A stretch of 64,000 nucleotides of DNA from an uncultured Cohaesibacter sp. (GCF_963676275.1 NZ_OY781091.1:3822775-3886774); one strand, 5' to 3'; positions 33,975 through 42,892 are shown, counted from the stretch's first letter. The notes: generated by a model from the sequence alone, not told the origin. Made by a program: numbers and translations.

Positions 33975-34994
33975 ATGACAAAAATGCGGCAAGAAACAGA
34001 AGAGATTCCGGCAGCGGCGGAACGCCTGCTGAAAAGCGCGCCGGAAACCATCGCTCCCATAGCCCGAGCCTTCCGGACATTTGACCCTCATGTGGTCGTG
34101 ACCATCGCCCGCGGCTCATCCGACCATGCTGCCTATTTCCTCAAATATGCCATAGAGCTGATGCTCGGCCTGCCCGTCGCCTCGCTGGGGCCATCAATTG
34201 CGTCCATCTATGGGGTTCGCATGAAAATGGGTGGCACGGCAAGCATTGCCATTTCCCAGTCAGGCGCCAGCGCCGACATTGTCGCCATGGCGCAGACGGC
34301 CCGCGAAGGTGGCGCATTGACAACCGCTCTGGTCAATACCCTGCCCTCGCCCCTATCTCTGGCCTGCGAGCATGCGCTCGACATCAAGGCCGGACCGGAA
34401 CAGGCCGTCGCGGCGACCAAATCCTATGTCAATTCCATTGTCGCCGGCCTTGCCCTGATCGCCTATTGGGCCGAAGACAGCAAGCTGAAACAGGCGCTCG
34501 AGCGCCTGCCAGAGCAGCTGGAAAAGGCCCAGACCCTTGACTGGTCGATCATGCTCGACACCGTGGCGAACGCCCAATCGCTCTATATGCTCGGACGCGG
34601 CCCGACGATGGCAATCGCCGCCGAGGCTGCGCTGAAATGCAAGGAAACCTGCGAACTGCACGCCGAAGCCTATTCATCGGCTGAGATGCTGCATGGCCCG
34701 GTTTCGCTGGTGGACAGGAATTTCCCCGTCATCGCCTTTGCCGCCCGCGACGCCGCCGAAAGCTCGATCAGCGAGATCATCAACGGCGTTGTTGCCAAAA
34801 ATCCCCATTGCTACATATCCTCGCAACAATCGGCAGACGCCATCCGCTTGCCCTTCATTGCAACAGGCCACCCGCTGACCGACGCGCTGGTACTGATCGT
34901 TCCCTTTTACCATTTTGTCGAACAGCTCTCCCGCAAGCGCGGGCTGGACCCTGACAAACCGGCAGCGCTCAAGAAAGTGACGGTGACGCGATGA
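33975..34994 (+). CDS. nagB-II: SIS-domain glucosamine-6-phosphate deaminase (NagB-II/AgaS type)
   Basis: A 339-residue protein with two SIS domains resembling the isomerase half of GlmS but without the glutaminase domain. Motifs are TIARGSSDHAAYFLKYAIEL, SISQSGASADIV-like (AISQSGASADIVAMAQTARE) and KCKETCELHAEAYSSAEMLHG. Such proteins replace NagB in many proteobacteria and convert GlcN-6-P to fructose-6-P and ammonia. The ATG at 33975 is preferred; a TTG at 33930 is open but lacks a ribosome site. Its stop overlaps nagA by four bases. Confidence 0.85.
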   Translation: MTKMRQETEEIPAAAERLLKSAPETIAPIARAFRTFDPHVVVTIARGSSDHAAYFLKYAIELMLGLPVASLGPSIASIYGVRMKMGGTASIAISQSGASADIVAMAQTAREGGALTTALVNTLPSPLSLACEHALDIKAGPEQAVAATKSYVNSIVAGLALIAYWAEDSKLKQALERLPEQLEKAQTLDWSIMLDTVANAQSLYMLGRGPTMAIAAEAALKCKETCELHAEAYSSAEMLHGPVSLVDRNFPVIAFAARDAAESSISEIINGVVAKNPHCYISSQQSADAIRLPFIATGHPLTDALVLIVPFYHFVEQLSRKRGLDPDKPAALKKVTVTR

Positions 34995-36181
34995 CCCGGC
35001 CGACCGCCTTCTCTGCCGCTCGCATTTTTGATGGCAACCGCTTTCACGACAATGCCAGCCTGCTGGTCGAGAACGGATCTGTTCTCGGCATTGTCTCGCA
35101 GGGGCAAATCCCGTCTCACTATGCATCCCATCCCTCGATCGGGGCCATGATCGTCCCCGGTTTTGTCGACCTTCAGGTGAATGGCGGCGGCGGTGCCCTG
35201 TTCAATGAAATGCCGACCATGGCGGGCATCAGAACCATTTGTGAAGCCCATGCCCGTTTCGGCACAACGGCCCTTCTGGCAACCCTCATCACCGATGCCC
35301 CCCAAGCCCGCGAAAAGGCACTCGCCGCAGGCAAGCAGGCCATTGAAGCCAGACTTCCCGGTTTTCTCGGCCTGCATCTGGAAGGCCCGCATCTGTCCAT
35401 CCCGCGTAAGGGCGTGCATGTGGCCGAATTCATCCGCCCGATGGAGGGGCCCGATCTGGCCTGCCTCATCGCCGCACAGGGAAGCTTTGGCAAAAGCCTT
35501 ACCACCATCGCGCCGGAAAATGTCACCCTTGAGCAGGTTCGCGCGCTGGTCGATGCCGGCTGGCATGTCAGCCTTGGCCATACCGATTGCGATGCCGATA
35601 CGGCCTTTGCCTATTTCGAGGCAGGAGCCTGCATGGCAACCCATCTGTTCAATGCCATGAGCCAGATGCGCAATCGCGAACCGGGGCTGGTGGGCGCGAC
35701 ATTGACCACAGACAAGGCCTATTGCGGCATGATCGCCGATGGTCATCATATCGCCAATGCCAATATGCGCGTCGCCCTCCATGCCAAGCAGGGGCCGGGC
35801 CGGATTTTCTTCGTCACCGACGCCATGTCGCCAACCGGCACCGATGTGACCGAATTCATTCTCGGCGGTCGGCAGACCTTCCGCCGCGATGGACGACTGG
35901 CCCTTGCCGACGGCACATTGGCAGGAGCTGACATCGACATGATCTCGATGATCCGCAAGGCCCTCGACAGCCTGCCCCTGTCGCTCGAAGAAGCCCTCAA
36001 GATGGCCTCCCGCTATCCATCAGAAGCCATTGGAGCCACGACAAAAGGCTGGCTGAAATCCGGCTTTGATGCAGACTTCCTCATTCTGGAGCAAGGACTG
36101 GCGTTGCAATCCACTTGGATTGGCGGCGCCTGCGTCCACCAGAACAGCGACACCGGAGCCGCCCATGATCGTATGCTTTGA
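34991..36181 (+). CDS. nagA: N-acetylglucosamine-6-phosphate deacetylase
   Basis: A 396-residue amidohydrolase, the usual length for NagA. Visible motifs are IVPGFVDLQVNGGGGALFNE near residue 60, the metal-binding glutamate in GLHLEGPHLS, histidines in VSLGHTDCDADTAF and ACMATHLFNAMSQM, DGHHIANANMRVALHAK, and the catalytic aspartate in FVTDAMSPTGT. The cytosolic enzyme makes GlcN-6-P and acetate from the GlcNAc-6-P released by MurQ or formed by the kinase. It is translationally coupled to the SIS gene before it and overlaps the kinase after it by 17 bases. Confidence 0.95.
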   Translation: MTRPTAFSAARIFDGNRFHDNASLLVENGSVLGIVSQGQIPSHYASHPSIGAMIVPGFVDLQVNGGGGALFNEMPTMAGIRTICEAHARFGTTALLATLITDAPQAREKALAAGKQAIEARLPGFLGLHLEGPHLSIPRKGVHVAEFIRPMEGPDLACLIAAQGSFGKSLTTIAPENVTLEQVRALVDAGWHVSLGHTDCDADTAFAYFEAGACMATHLFNAMSQMRNREPGLVGATLTTDKAYCGMIADGHHIANANMRVALHAKQGPGRIFFVTDAMSPTGTDVTEFILGGRQTFRRDGRLALADGTLAGADIDMISMIRKALDSLPLSLEEALKMASRYPSEAIGATTKGWLKSGFDADFLILEQGLALQSTWIGGACVHQNSDTGAAHDRML

Positions 36182-37073
36182 TATTGGCGGCAGCACGATC
36201 AAGGGCGCGTTGGTCGAAGACCCGCAACAGATCAACACCGTGCCGCGCCTCCCCACGCCCGGCAATGATTTCGAGGCCTTCGTGGCCGCACTAAAAAGTG
36301 TCATAAACCGCTCACCAAAGCAGGTCCGGGCCGTCTCCATTTCCATTGCCGGTCTGCAAGATCCCAAAACGGGCAAAGCAATCGTCGCCAACATTCCCTG
36401 CCTGCATGGTCGCCCGATGCAGAAGGATCTCGAACAGGCTCTTGGCCTGCCGGTCACCATCGCCAATGATGCCGACTGCTTCGCCATGGCCGAAGCCGAA
36501 TATGGCGCAGGGGCCGGACATCCTGTCGTCTTCGGGGTCATTCTGGGCACCGGCATTGGCGGCGGTCTGGTGATCAACGGGCAATTGATCAACGCCAGAG
36601 GAGGCTATGCCGGTGAATGGGGACACGGGCCGGTTGCCGCCACCCAGGCGGGCTCTCCTCCCCTCTCCATCCCCCGCTTTCCCTGCGGCTGCGGACTGGC
36701 GGGCTGCCTTGACGCAACCTGCGGCGCACGCGGCCTTGAGAAGCTGCACCATCATCTGCATCAAAGGGAAGCCTCTTCGCAGGCGATCCTTGCCCAATGG
36801 CTGAACAAGGATATTTCGGCCAGCCGGACACTGGATGTCTATCTGGATATTCTTTCCGCACCGCTGGCCATGATCATCAACACCATAGGCGCCAGCATTG
36901 TTCCTGTCGGCGGCGGCCTGTCCAACGTACCCGAGCTGATCTTTGCCATCGACAAGGCCGTGCGCAGGCGGATGCTGATCGATCCGGAAACAGCCCTGAT
37001 CGTTCCGGCGCAAAACAGGGTCGAGCCGGGGCTCATCGGCGCGGCCATTCTCAGCCTGCGGCAAAGGGCCTGA
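36165..37073 (+). CDS. nagK: ROK-family N-acetylhexosamine kinase, NagK-like
   Basis: A 302-residue ROK kinase. It has the phosphate-binding start MIVCFDIGGSTIKGALVE, the catalytic aspartate in ANDADCFAMAEAEYGAG, GTGIGGGLVINGQL, GYAGEWGHGPV, and the zinc-type motif CGCGLAGCLDATCGARGLE, in which the usual final glutamate is aspartate. The ATG at 36165, with GGAG nearby, begins at the phosphate-binding strand; it overlaps nagA by 17 bases. Context indicates GlcNAc, or possibly MurNAc, as the substrate phosphorylated after ABC uptake. Confidence 0.88.
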   Translation: MIVCFDIGGSTIKGALVEDPQQINTVPRLPTPGNDFEAFVAALKSVINRSPKQVRAVSISIAGLQDPKTGKAIVANIPCLHGRPMQKDLEQALGLPVTIANDADCFAMAEAEYGAGAGHPVVFGVILGTGIGGGLVINGQLINARGGYAGEWGHGPVAATQAGSPPLSIPRFPCGCGLAGCLDATCGARGLEKLHHHLHQREASSQAILAQWLNKDISASRTLDVYLDILSAPLAMIINTIGASIVPVGGGLSNVPELIFAIDKAVRRRMLIDPETALIVPAQNRVEPGLIGAAILSLRQRA

Positions 37074-37094
37074 AGGCATTATCATCGACGGGAG

Positions 37095-37850
37095 ATGAGT
37101 TCGGACATGACCGCAGTCAACCACGAACCCGATGGCGCGCTTCTGGAAGTCTGCGTTGACACGCTCTCCGGCCTGCAAAGCGCTATCATGGCCGGAGCAG
37201 ATCGCATTGAGCTATGCGCCTCTCTCGCCACGGGTGGACTAACACCATCCTGCGGTTTCATGACCGAGGCGGCCCAGACATGCCCCCTACCCGTCCACGC
37301 CCTCATTCGCCCCCGGGCCGGTGATTTCCACTATTCAAGCCGAGAAATCGCGCTGATGCAAAAGGATATCGCAGCAGCAAAAGAAGCCGGTCTGGCCGGA
37401 GTGGTCATCGGCGCAACGCTAGGAGACGGGCGGCTCGATGTTGCCAGCCTCGAAAGCCTGCTCGAGCAGGCGGGCGGGCTGGATGTCACCCTGCATCGGG
37501 CCTTTGACACGGTGCCGGATTTCACCGAAGCCTTGCAGCTGGCACGCGCACTGGGCATCAAACGCATTCTGACCTCGGGCGGCGCTGCGTCGGCAATGGC
37601 AGGACTTCCCATGTTGCAACAGCTGGCAGAGCAGGCCGAAGGTACCATCACCATCATGCCCGGTGGCGGCATTGATGCCGGCAATGTCACTCTCTTTCTC
37701 AAACTGGGCCTTCGGGAAATCCACGCATCCTGCTCCAGCCCGGCCCAGCTTTCAGAAAAGCTCACCAATCTGGGCTTTGCCCTGCCTTCGCAAAGGCAGA
37801 CCGATGCGGAAAAGATCAGGGCACTGAAAGCGGCAATCAGGGCCTATTGA
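37095..37850 (+). CDS. cutC: CutC-family protein
   Basis: A 251-residue TIM-barrel protein of the CutC family: LEVCVDTLSGLQSAIMAGAD, RIELCASLATGGLTPSCG, VHALIRPRAGDFHYS, DVTLHRAFDTVPD, RILTSGGAASAMAG and IMPGGGID are all family landmarks. CutC was named for copper homeostasis, but that role is doubtful. Here it is the last gene of the nagA operon, 21 bases after the kinase. Its placement suggests a metabolic role in amino-sugar or lactate-ether breakdown. That is an inference. Confidence 0.9.
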   Translation: MSSDMTAVNHEPDGALLEVCVDTLSGLQSAIMAGADRIELCASLATGGLTPSCGFMTEAAQTCPLPVHALIRPRAGDFHYSSREIALMQKDIAAAKEAGLAGVVIGATLGDGRLDVASLESLLEQAGGLDVTLHRAFDTVPDFTEALQLARALGIKRILTSGGAASAMAGLPMLQQLAEQAEGTITIMPGGGIDAGNVTLFLKLGLREIHASCSSPAQLSEKLTNLGFALPSQRQTDAEKIRALKAAIRAY

Positions 37851-37855
37851 ACAAA

Positions 37856-37883
37856 AGCGCGAGGCAATCCACTGCCCCGCGCT
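37856..37883. terminator. Bidirectional terminator between cutC and the PLP-enzyme gene
   Basis: AGCGCGAGGCA (37856-37866) pairs with TGCCCCGCGCT (37873-37883) around six bases. A pyrimidine tract (CATCTCTTCTCTT) follows on the plus strand, and TTTTG follows on the minus strand. It lies between two convergent operons. Confidence 0.8.
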
Positions 37884-37915
37884 CATCTCTTCTCTTGGCT
37901 CGCCTGTTGGTACCA

Positions 37916-39385
37916 TCAGGCCATGAAGGCCGTGATAAGATCGTCCCATGCGGGCAGATCATCCACCAACTGGTCCCAGAAGGCCTGATCGCGACGGCTG
38001 TCGAAATCCTTCAGCTCGACACCCTGCTGCTCGACCCAGGTATAATAGCCCAGATTGAAGATCCGCTCGCGATCAATGCGGGAAAGCTCCAGCACATGAT
38101 CCACCGATGCGCCTATGATCTGCGCCCCGAAGGCCTGCGCCGCAACCGTCTTGTCGAAGCGGTTGCCGAAATATTTCTGCAAGGCTTTCGGCTGCTCGGT
38201 GCTATACATTTCCGCCCCGTCGGTTGCCACCGTCATGATGACGTCATTGGCACCCAGCTTCTGATATTTGGCCAGCTTGATCGCACCAAGAATGTTGGCA
38301 ATTGAGGATAGACCAAGGGCTGACAGCCGTTCGATCAGGTCCGGCTCGACGCCGCGATAATCCTTGAGATAATCCTGCCCGTCCGGACGGTTGAACACCA
38401 GATTGAGCATGTCGGACCCAGCCTCGGACAGACCGATGACATAGTCCGAATTCATCACGTTATGGATGAGCGGCACATGCTTGTCGCCGATGCCCTGAAT
38501 ATTGTGGTCGCCATAGCCATTATAAAGCAGGGTCGGGCATTCCAGCGCCTCGACCACGGCAATGTCCGCGCCATAATGCTGTTTGAGATGATCCCCGGCG
38601 GCCAGCGTACCGGACGATCCGGAAGCCGAGACAAACCCGGCCATGGTGAGATCTCCCTCGCCGTTGAGCGCATCGAAGATCCGCCCCAAAGCCGCGCCGG
38701 TCACCGCACGATGAGCCGCATAATTGCCAAACTCGGCAAACTGGTTGAGGATCACATTGTCCCGATCCAGCGCAAGCTGGTTGCAGGCATCATAGATTTC
38801 CTTGACATTGCTCTCACAGCCCGGGGTACGGATGATGTCATCATTGCTCAGCGTCCAGCTTTCCAGCCAGTTGAAGCGCTCCTGACTCATCCCCTCGGGC
38901 AGAACAGCAACCCCGTGGCATTCCAGTATGCGTGAGATCGCCACCCCGCCACGGCAATAGTTGCCAGTGGAAGGCCAGACCGCGCGCTGGGAATAGGGAT
39001 CGAAATTGCCCGATACCAGCCGCTGCACAAGGCAGGCATAGGCAGGCAACACCTTGTGCGCCTTGATCATCGGGAAGCGGTTGCCCAGAGCGATGACGAT
39101 CTTGGCATCAACCCCCGTGAGCTCCTTTGGCAGCACGATGTGATCGGGCACATCGACCAGCCCCTTGCGTTCGGCATCATTATGCCAATGGACGCGGAAC
39201 AGGTTGCGCGAATCCGCAGCATCGGGGTCAACGCTTGCCAGATCTGCCGCCATGTTCCCCAGATGGGCAACCGGATCGATCAGTTCGGCAAACAGCGGCA
39301 GGCGAATGTCATATCGGCGAAAAGACTGCGCAACCTTCTTGAGGGCTTTCTCGTCGGCGACTTCAGGTTTGAACACAAATGTCAT
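37916..39385 (-). CDS. Fold-type-II PLP-dependent enzyme of unknown specificity
   Basis: A 489-residue protein of the cysteine synthase/threonine dehydratase superfamily, about 100 residues longer than typical members. The probable Schiff-base lysine lies in MIKAHKVLPAYACLVQRL (about 105-122). The substrate asparagine loop is WPSTGNYCRGGVAISRI, and the phosphate-binding glycine loop is VSASGSSGTLAAGD. The N-terminal 90 residues match no domain I recognise. It overlaps the carbamoylase gene by four bases and ends the TRAP/ureide operon. It probably performs a beta-elimination or lyase step on an amino acid released by the carbamoylases, separate from the diaminopropionate lyase homologue. The substrate is unknown. 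Confidence 0.8.
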   Translation of the reverse strand: MTFVFKPEVADEKALKKVAQSFRRYDIRLPLFAELIDPVAHLGNMAADLASVDPDAADSRNLFRVHWHNDAERKGLVDVPDHIVLPKELTGVDAKIVIALGNRFPMIKAHKVLPAYACLVQRLVSGNFDPYSQRAVWPSTGNYCRGGVAISRILECHGVAVLPEGMSQERFNWLESWTLSNDDIIRTPGCESNVKEIYDACNQLALDRDNVILNQFAEFGNYAAHRAVTGAALGRIFDALNGEGDLTMAGFVSASGSSGTLAAGDHLKQHYGADIAVVEALECPTLLYNGYGDHNIQGIGDKHVPLIHNVMNSDYVIGLSEAGSDMLNLVFNRPDGQDYLKDYRGVEPDLIERLSALGLSSIANILGAIKLAKYQKLGANDVIMTVATDGAEMYSTEQPKALQKYFGNRFDKTVAAQAFGAQIIGASVDHVLELSRIDRERIFNLGYYTWVEQQGVELKDFDSRRDQAFWDQLVDDLPAWDDLITAFMA

Positions 39386-40305
39386 GATTTTTTCGGTTCG
39401 GTAATCGGGGTGTAATTTTCGGGTTCACGGTAGCGCTGGAAATTGAACACATTCTTGCGGATCTCATCGCAGCGATCCAGATCACATTCAAAGAACACGA
39501 TCTCGTCGCCAAGCGTCTTGGCCTGCGCCACGATCTGGCCGGTTGGCGCAATGATGCAGGAGCCGCCAATCAGATCGCAGCCCTCTTCCTTGCCAGCCTT
39601 GGCCACGCCAACAACCCATGTGCCATTCTGATAGGCTCCGGCCTGCATCGACAGCTCATTATGGAAGTCCTGCAGATGATCATGTTCGGGAGCCTGCGGA
39701 TAATGCACCGGCGTATTATAGCCGATCATGATCAGTTCGGCCCCGCGCAGACCAAGCACACGGAAGCTTTCCGGCCAGCGGCGGTCGTTGCAGATGCACA
39801 TACCGAGCTTGCCGCCCAGCGCATCAAAGGTCTGGAAACCGAGATTGCCGGTTTCGAAATAGCGACGCTCCAGATGCTGGAACGGACGCCAGTCTTCATA
39901 TTCACTATGGCCGGGCAGATGGACCTTGCGATATTTGCCGACAATCTCGCCGGACTTGTCGACGATGATCGTGGTGTTGAAATGACGTGTCTTGCCATCC
40001 TCGATGGTCAGTTCAGCATAGCCCAGATAGAAGCCCATCTGGTATTTTCTGGCCGCGTCAAACAAGGGCTGTGTTTCGGCGCTTGGCATCTCTGTTTCAA
40101 AGAAGGCATCGATATCGGCCTGATCCTCGAAATACCAGCGCGGAAAGAAGGTGGTCAGCGCCAGCTCGGGAAAGACGATAAGATCGGTCCCCAGCGCGTG
40201 CGCCTCTTCCATCAGCTTGAGACAACGGGCAACGACTTCAGTGCGTGTTTCTTCACGCGCAATTGGCCCCAATTGGGCAGCGGCAATTTTCAATGGACGG
40301 GACAT
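39382..40305 (-). CDS. N-carbamoyl-D-amino acid hydrolase (nitrilase superfamily)
   Basis: A 307-residue cytosolic amidohydrolase with the nitrilase triad: glutamate in FPELALTTFFPRW, lysine in KYRKVHLPGH and cysteine in MCICNDRRWPE. Flanking segments (QLGPIAREETR, RPFQHLERRYFETG, RGAELIMIGYNTPVH, MQAGAYQNGTWVV) follow the Agrobacterium D-carbamoylase closely, as I recall it, including length (304). It removes CO2 and NH3 from N-carbamoyl-D-amino acids; beta-ureidopropionase-like use is possible. It lies ten bases after the M20 gene and overlaps the PLP-enzyme gene by four bases. Confidence 0.88.
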   Translation of the reverse strand: MSRPLKIAAAQLGPIAREETRTEVVARCLKLMEEAHALGTDLIVFPELALTTFFPRWYFEDQADIDAFFETEMPSAETQPLFDAARKYQMGFYLGYAELTIEDGKTRHFNTTIIVDKSGEIVGKYRKVHLPGHSEYEDWRPFQHLERRYFETGNLGFQTFDALGGKLGMCICNDRRWPESFRVLGLRGAELIMIGYNTPVHYPQAPEHDHLQDFHNELSMQAGAYQNGTWVVGVAKAGKEEGCDLIGGSCIIAPTGQIVAQAKTLGDEIVFFECDLDRCDEIRKNVFNFQRYREPENYTPITEPKKS

Positions 40306-40315
40306 GGCCGTATCC

Positions 40316-41563
40316 TTATTTTTCTTCAGCTTTGGTCAATGCTGCCTGCAGCAGCACATTGGCTCCTGCCTGCAATTCTTCAGGTGCAGTATATTCTTCG
40401 ATATTGTGGCTAATCCCGCCCTGCGAGGGCACGAAGACCATCGCGGTCGGGCAATTGGGCGCAAACATCTGCGCATCATGTCCGGCACCGGACGGCATCT
40501 TGCGCACCGCATAGCCCTGATCCTTGGCGGTCTCGGCAATCAGATCAACCATCGACGCATCAAACATCACCGGCTCGAAGCGGGCCAGCTTGCGCGCCTT
40601 GCAGCTGACGCCTTCCGCCTTGCAGATCGCCTCGATTTCTGCCGCAAGCATGCCTTCCGCCTGTTGCAGCTTGTCCTCGTCGATATTGCGCATATCGACG
40701 GTCATGCGGGCGCGACGTGCGATCACATTGACCAGATTGGGATCAAGCTCATTGACCCCGACGGTGACAACCTGCCCGCCCCCGATCTCCGTGGCCACCT
40801 TGCGGGCGGCAACAGCTATGGCAGCGGCGGTAAATCCGGCATCATGGCGCAAACGCATCGGCGTTGTACCGGCATGGTTGGATTCCCCCTCGATCACATA
40901 TTCGGTCCAGGAAATGCCCTGCACGCCGGTTACCGCGCCGATCAGATCGCCTTCCTCTTCCAGAACCGGCCCCTGTTCCACATGCATTTCAAAGAAGCAG
41001 TAGGGATCAATAGCCCCCGGCTCGGTCTCGCCGGCATAGCCGATGCGGGCCAGCTCTTCGCCAACCACGAAACCATCCGCATCCTTGATCGCCAGCGCTT
41101 CGTCCAAAGCAAGGGAGCCGCGATCCACCGCGCTGCCCATCATGTCGGGCGCAAAGCGCGAGCCTTCCTCATTGGTGAAGGCCCCGACCACGATCGGGCG
41201 CAGCGGCACATAGCCGCTATCCTTGAGCACGGAAATCACTTCAAGCCCCGCCAGAACCCCCAGATTGCCATCATAGAGACCACCGGTGGCCACGGTATCG
41301 ATATGGGAGCCGATCATCACCGGCGGCAGATCTTCCCGCCCCGGCAACAGCCCCTTGAGATTGCCGATGCTGTCAACGGTGACAGTGAGCCCCAGCTCCT
41401 TCATCCAGCCAACGACGCGATCACGCCCCAGCTTGTCCGTATCACTGAGGGCCAATCGACACACGCCGCCGCCCTCAAGCGCCCCATCCTGCCCCAAGGC
41501 CATAAGGCGCCCGAGCAATCGATCAATATCGATGCGCAGATTGCTGAAAGTCGGGTGTGTCAT
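40316..41563 (-). CDS. M20-type N-carbamoyl-L-amino acid hydrolase / allantoate amidohydrolase family
   Basis: A 415-residue metal-dependent amidohydrolase of the hydantoinase/carbamoylase (AmaB/AllC-like) family. Metal and catalytic motifs in order are MIGSHIDTVATGGLYDGNLG, AFTNEEGSRFAPDMMGS, CFFEMHVEQGPVLE, the dimer/lid region SNHAGTTPMRLRHDAG, RNIDEDKL, and PSGAGHDAQMFAP with a C-terminal ISHNIEEY. The family hydrolyses N-carbamoyl-L-amino acids or ureido acids. It overlaps the diaminopropionate-lyase gene by four bases, so the two are translated together. Confidence 0.9.
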   Translation of the reverse strand: MTHPTFSNLRIDIDRLLGRLMALGQDGALEGGGVCRLALSDTDKLGRDRVVGWMKELGLTVTVDSIGNLKGLLPGREDLPPVMIGSHIDTVATGGLYDGNLGVLAGLEVISVLKDSGYVPLRPIVVGAFTNEEGSRFAPDMMGSAVDRGSLALDEALAIKDADGFVVGEELARIGYAGETEPGAIDPYCFFEMHVEQGPVLEEEGDLIGAVTGVQGISWTEYVIEGESNHAGTTPMRLRHDAGFTAAAIAVAARKVATEIGGGQVVTVGVNELDPNLVNVIARRARMTVDMRNIDEDKLQQAEGMLAAEIEAICKAEGVSCKARKLARFEPVMFDASMVDLIAETAKDQGYAVRKMPSGAGHDAQMFAPNCPTAMVFVPSQGGISHNIEEYTAPEELQAGANVLLQAALTKAEEK

Positions 41564-42756
41564 TGTCCAAGTACCTCACTTGCTGATTTGCCAACAATTG
41601 TCTTATAGGCATCCGGATCCGTGTCTCCTTCGCTGTTGACTACGAAGACATGACTGTCTGGACCGAGCCCCATTTCTTTTCTCAAGGCCTCATCCTGCGC
41701 AGCAGCAACAAGACCGGCTAGCCCGGAAATTCCGGTTTCGCCAGCCACCACCGGGCGATCATCGCTGCCCCGTTCGGCCAGATAGCGCATCATCAAAGGC
41801 ACGGCATCGTCATTGAGCGTTACCATGAAATCGGCACCGGTCTCCAGCACCGGCCATGCAATCAGCGAAACCTCGCCACAGGACAATCCGGCCATGGCCG
41901 AGTCGATATCCCCTGTCACGGCAACCGGTTTGCCCGCCACAAGGCTTTCATACCAGCAGGCGCATTTTTCGGGCTCGACGATGGTTGTCACGGGGCGTTT
42001 GTCGCCATAAGCCTGCCAGAAGCGGGCCGCGCTGGCAGACGCCATGCCGCCAACGCCAGCCTGCAGGAATATATGAGTGACGGGAGGCTCACCGTTGAGC
42101 TGCTCAAGCGCCTCATCGACCATCAGCATATAGCCCTGCGTCACATCGCGCGGTGCAATGACGGTTTCGCCATCAGAGGTATCGGGAATGACAAACCAGC
42201 CCTCTTTTCTTGCCGTCTGGTCGGCCATGCGCACCGCATCATCGAACGAGCCATCCACTTGCCGGATTTCCGCGCCATAGGAGGCAATCGCATCCTTGCG
42301 CTGCTGGCTGACCGAAGAACAGACAAAAATGACGCAACGACAGCCAATCATGCGCGCGCCCCAGGCCACCGAGCGGCCATGATTGCCATCGGTCGCGGCT
42401 GTAACCGTCAGACCGGCAACCCGCGCCTTCATGTCAGGGGCCAAAAGATCTGGCGTCTCGATACCCGTCTCCCCGGCAAGATGGCGGCTCAACGCCCGAC
42501 TGACTGCATAGGCACCACCCAGCGGCTTGAAACTGCCCAGCCCGAAGCGCACGGATTCATCCTTGAACCAGATCTTGCCCAGACCAAGCTCGGCAGCAAG
42601 ATCGGATAGATCTCGTATGGGAGAAGGCGCATAGTCGGGCCAGTTGCTGATCGTGCGCCGCGCTATCTCCATGCCGTCAGCCTCAAAGGGAAGTTCAGGC
42701 AGAGAGAGGGAAGCTGCAGGATTTCTGGCCGCCCGCTCAAGAGAAATCTTTATCAT
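41560..42756 (-). CDS. ygeX: Diaminopropionate ammonia-lyase homologue
   Basis: A 398-residue fold-type-II PLP enzyme, the same length I recall for E. coli YgeX. The Schiff-base lysine is in GLGSFKPLGGAYAVSRAL, the asparagine loop in TAATDGNHGRSVAWGARMIG, and the glycine loop in FLQAGVGGMASASAA; YESLVAGKPV and GETGISGLAGL are also typical. The family converts 2,3-diaminopropionate, in both D and L forms, to pyruvate and two ammonia. In E. coli ygeX sits in a gene set with a hydrolase and a hydantoinase used in purine-derived ureide breakdown, a grouping echoed here. Identity of the true substrate is inferred. Confidence 0.88.
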   Translation of the reverse strand: MIKISLERAARNPAASLSLPELPFEADGMEIARRTISNWPDYAPSPIRDLSDLAAELGLGKIWFKDESVRFGLGSFKPLGGAYAVSRALSRHLAGETGIETPDLLAPDMKARVAGLTVTAATDGNHGRSVAWGARMIGCRCVIFVCSSVSQQRKDAIASYGAEIRQVDGSFDDAVRMADQTARKEGWFVIPDTSDGETVIAPRDVTQGYMLMVDEALEQLNGEPPVTHIFLQAGVGGMASASAARFWQAYGDKRPVTTIVEPEKCACWYESLVAGKPVAVTGDIDSAMAGLSCGEVSLIAWPVLETGADFMVTLNDDAVPLMMRYLAERGSDDRPVVAGETGISGLAGLVAAAQDEALRKEMGLGPDSHVFVVNSEGDTDPDAYKTIVGKSASEVLGQ

Positions 42757-42861
42757 TGTCTGTCATTTTCCGGTTTGATCGGCTCTTTTGATCCCTGCCC
42801 CTGATGACCATTGCACATAAGCGCCGGGCAGAAAGCAGGGATCAGAAAAGCCGTTCTGAGG

Positions 42862-42892
42862 GAGAAAATACGGCGGACAGACATGCCCGCCG
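42862..42892 (-). terminator. Intrinsic (attenuating) terminator after dctP
   Basis: On the minus strand CGGCGGGCA pairs with TGTCCGCCG (42871-42892), nine pairs with one wobble, followed at once by TATTTTCT. It lies just past the binding-protein stop and before the lyase gene, so it should lower expression of the downstream enzymes relative to the binding protein. Another pair, TGATCCCTGC (42789-42798) and GCAGGGATCA (42835-42844), lies further on. Confidence 0.72.

Noticed and set aside
40316-41563. Naming the M20 gene allC (allantoate amidohydrolase)
   Set aside because: Allantoinase, ureidoglycolate and glyoxylate genes are absent nearby while hydantoinase and D-carbamoylase are present, so carbamoylase is the better call.
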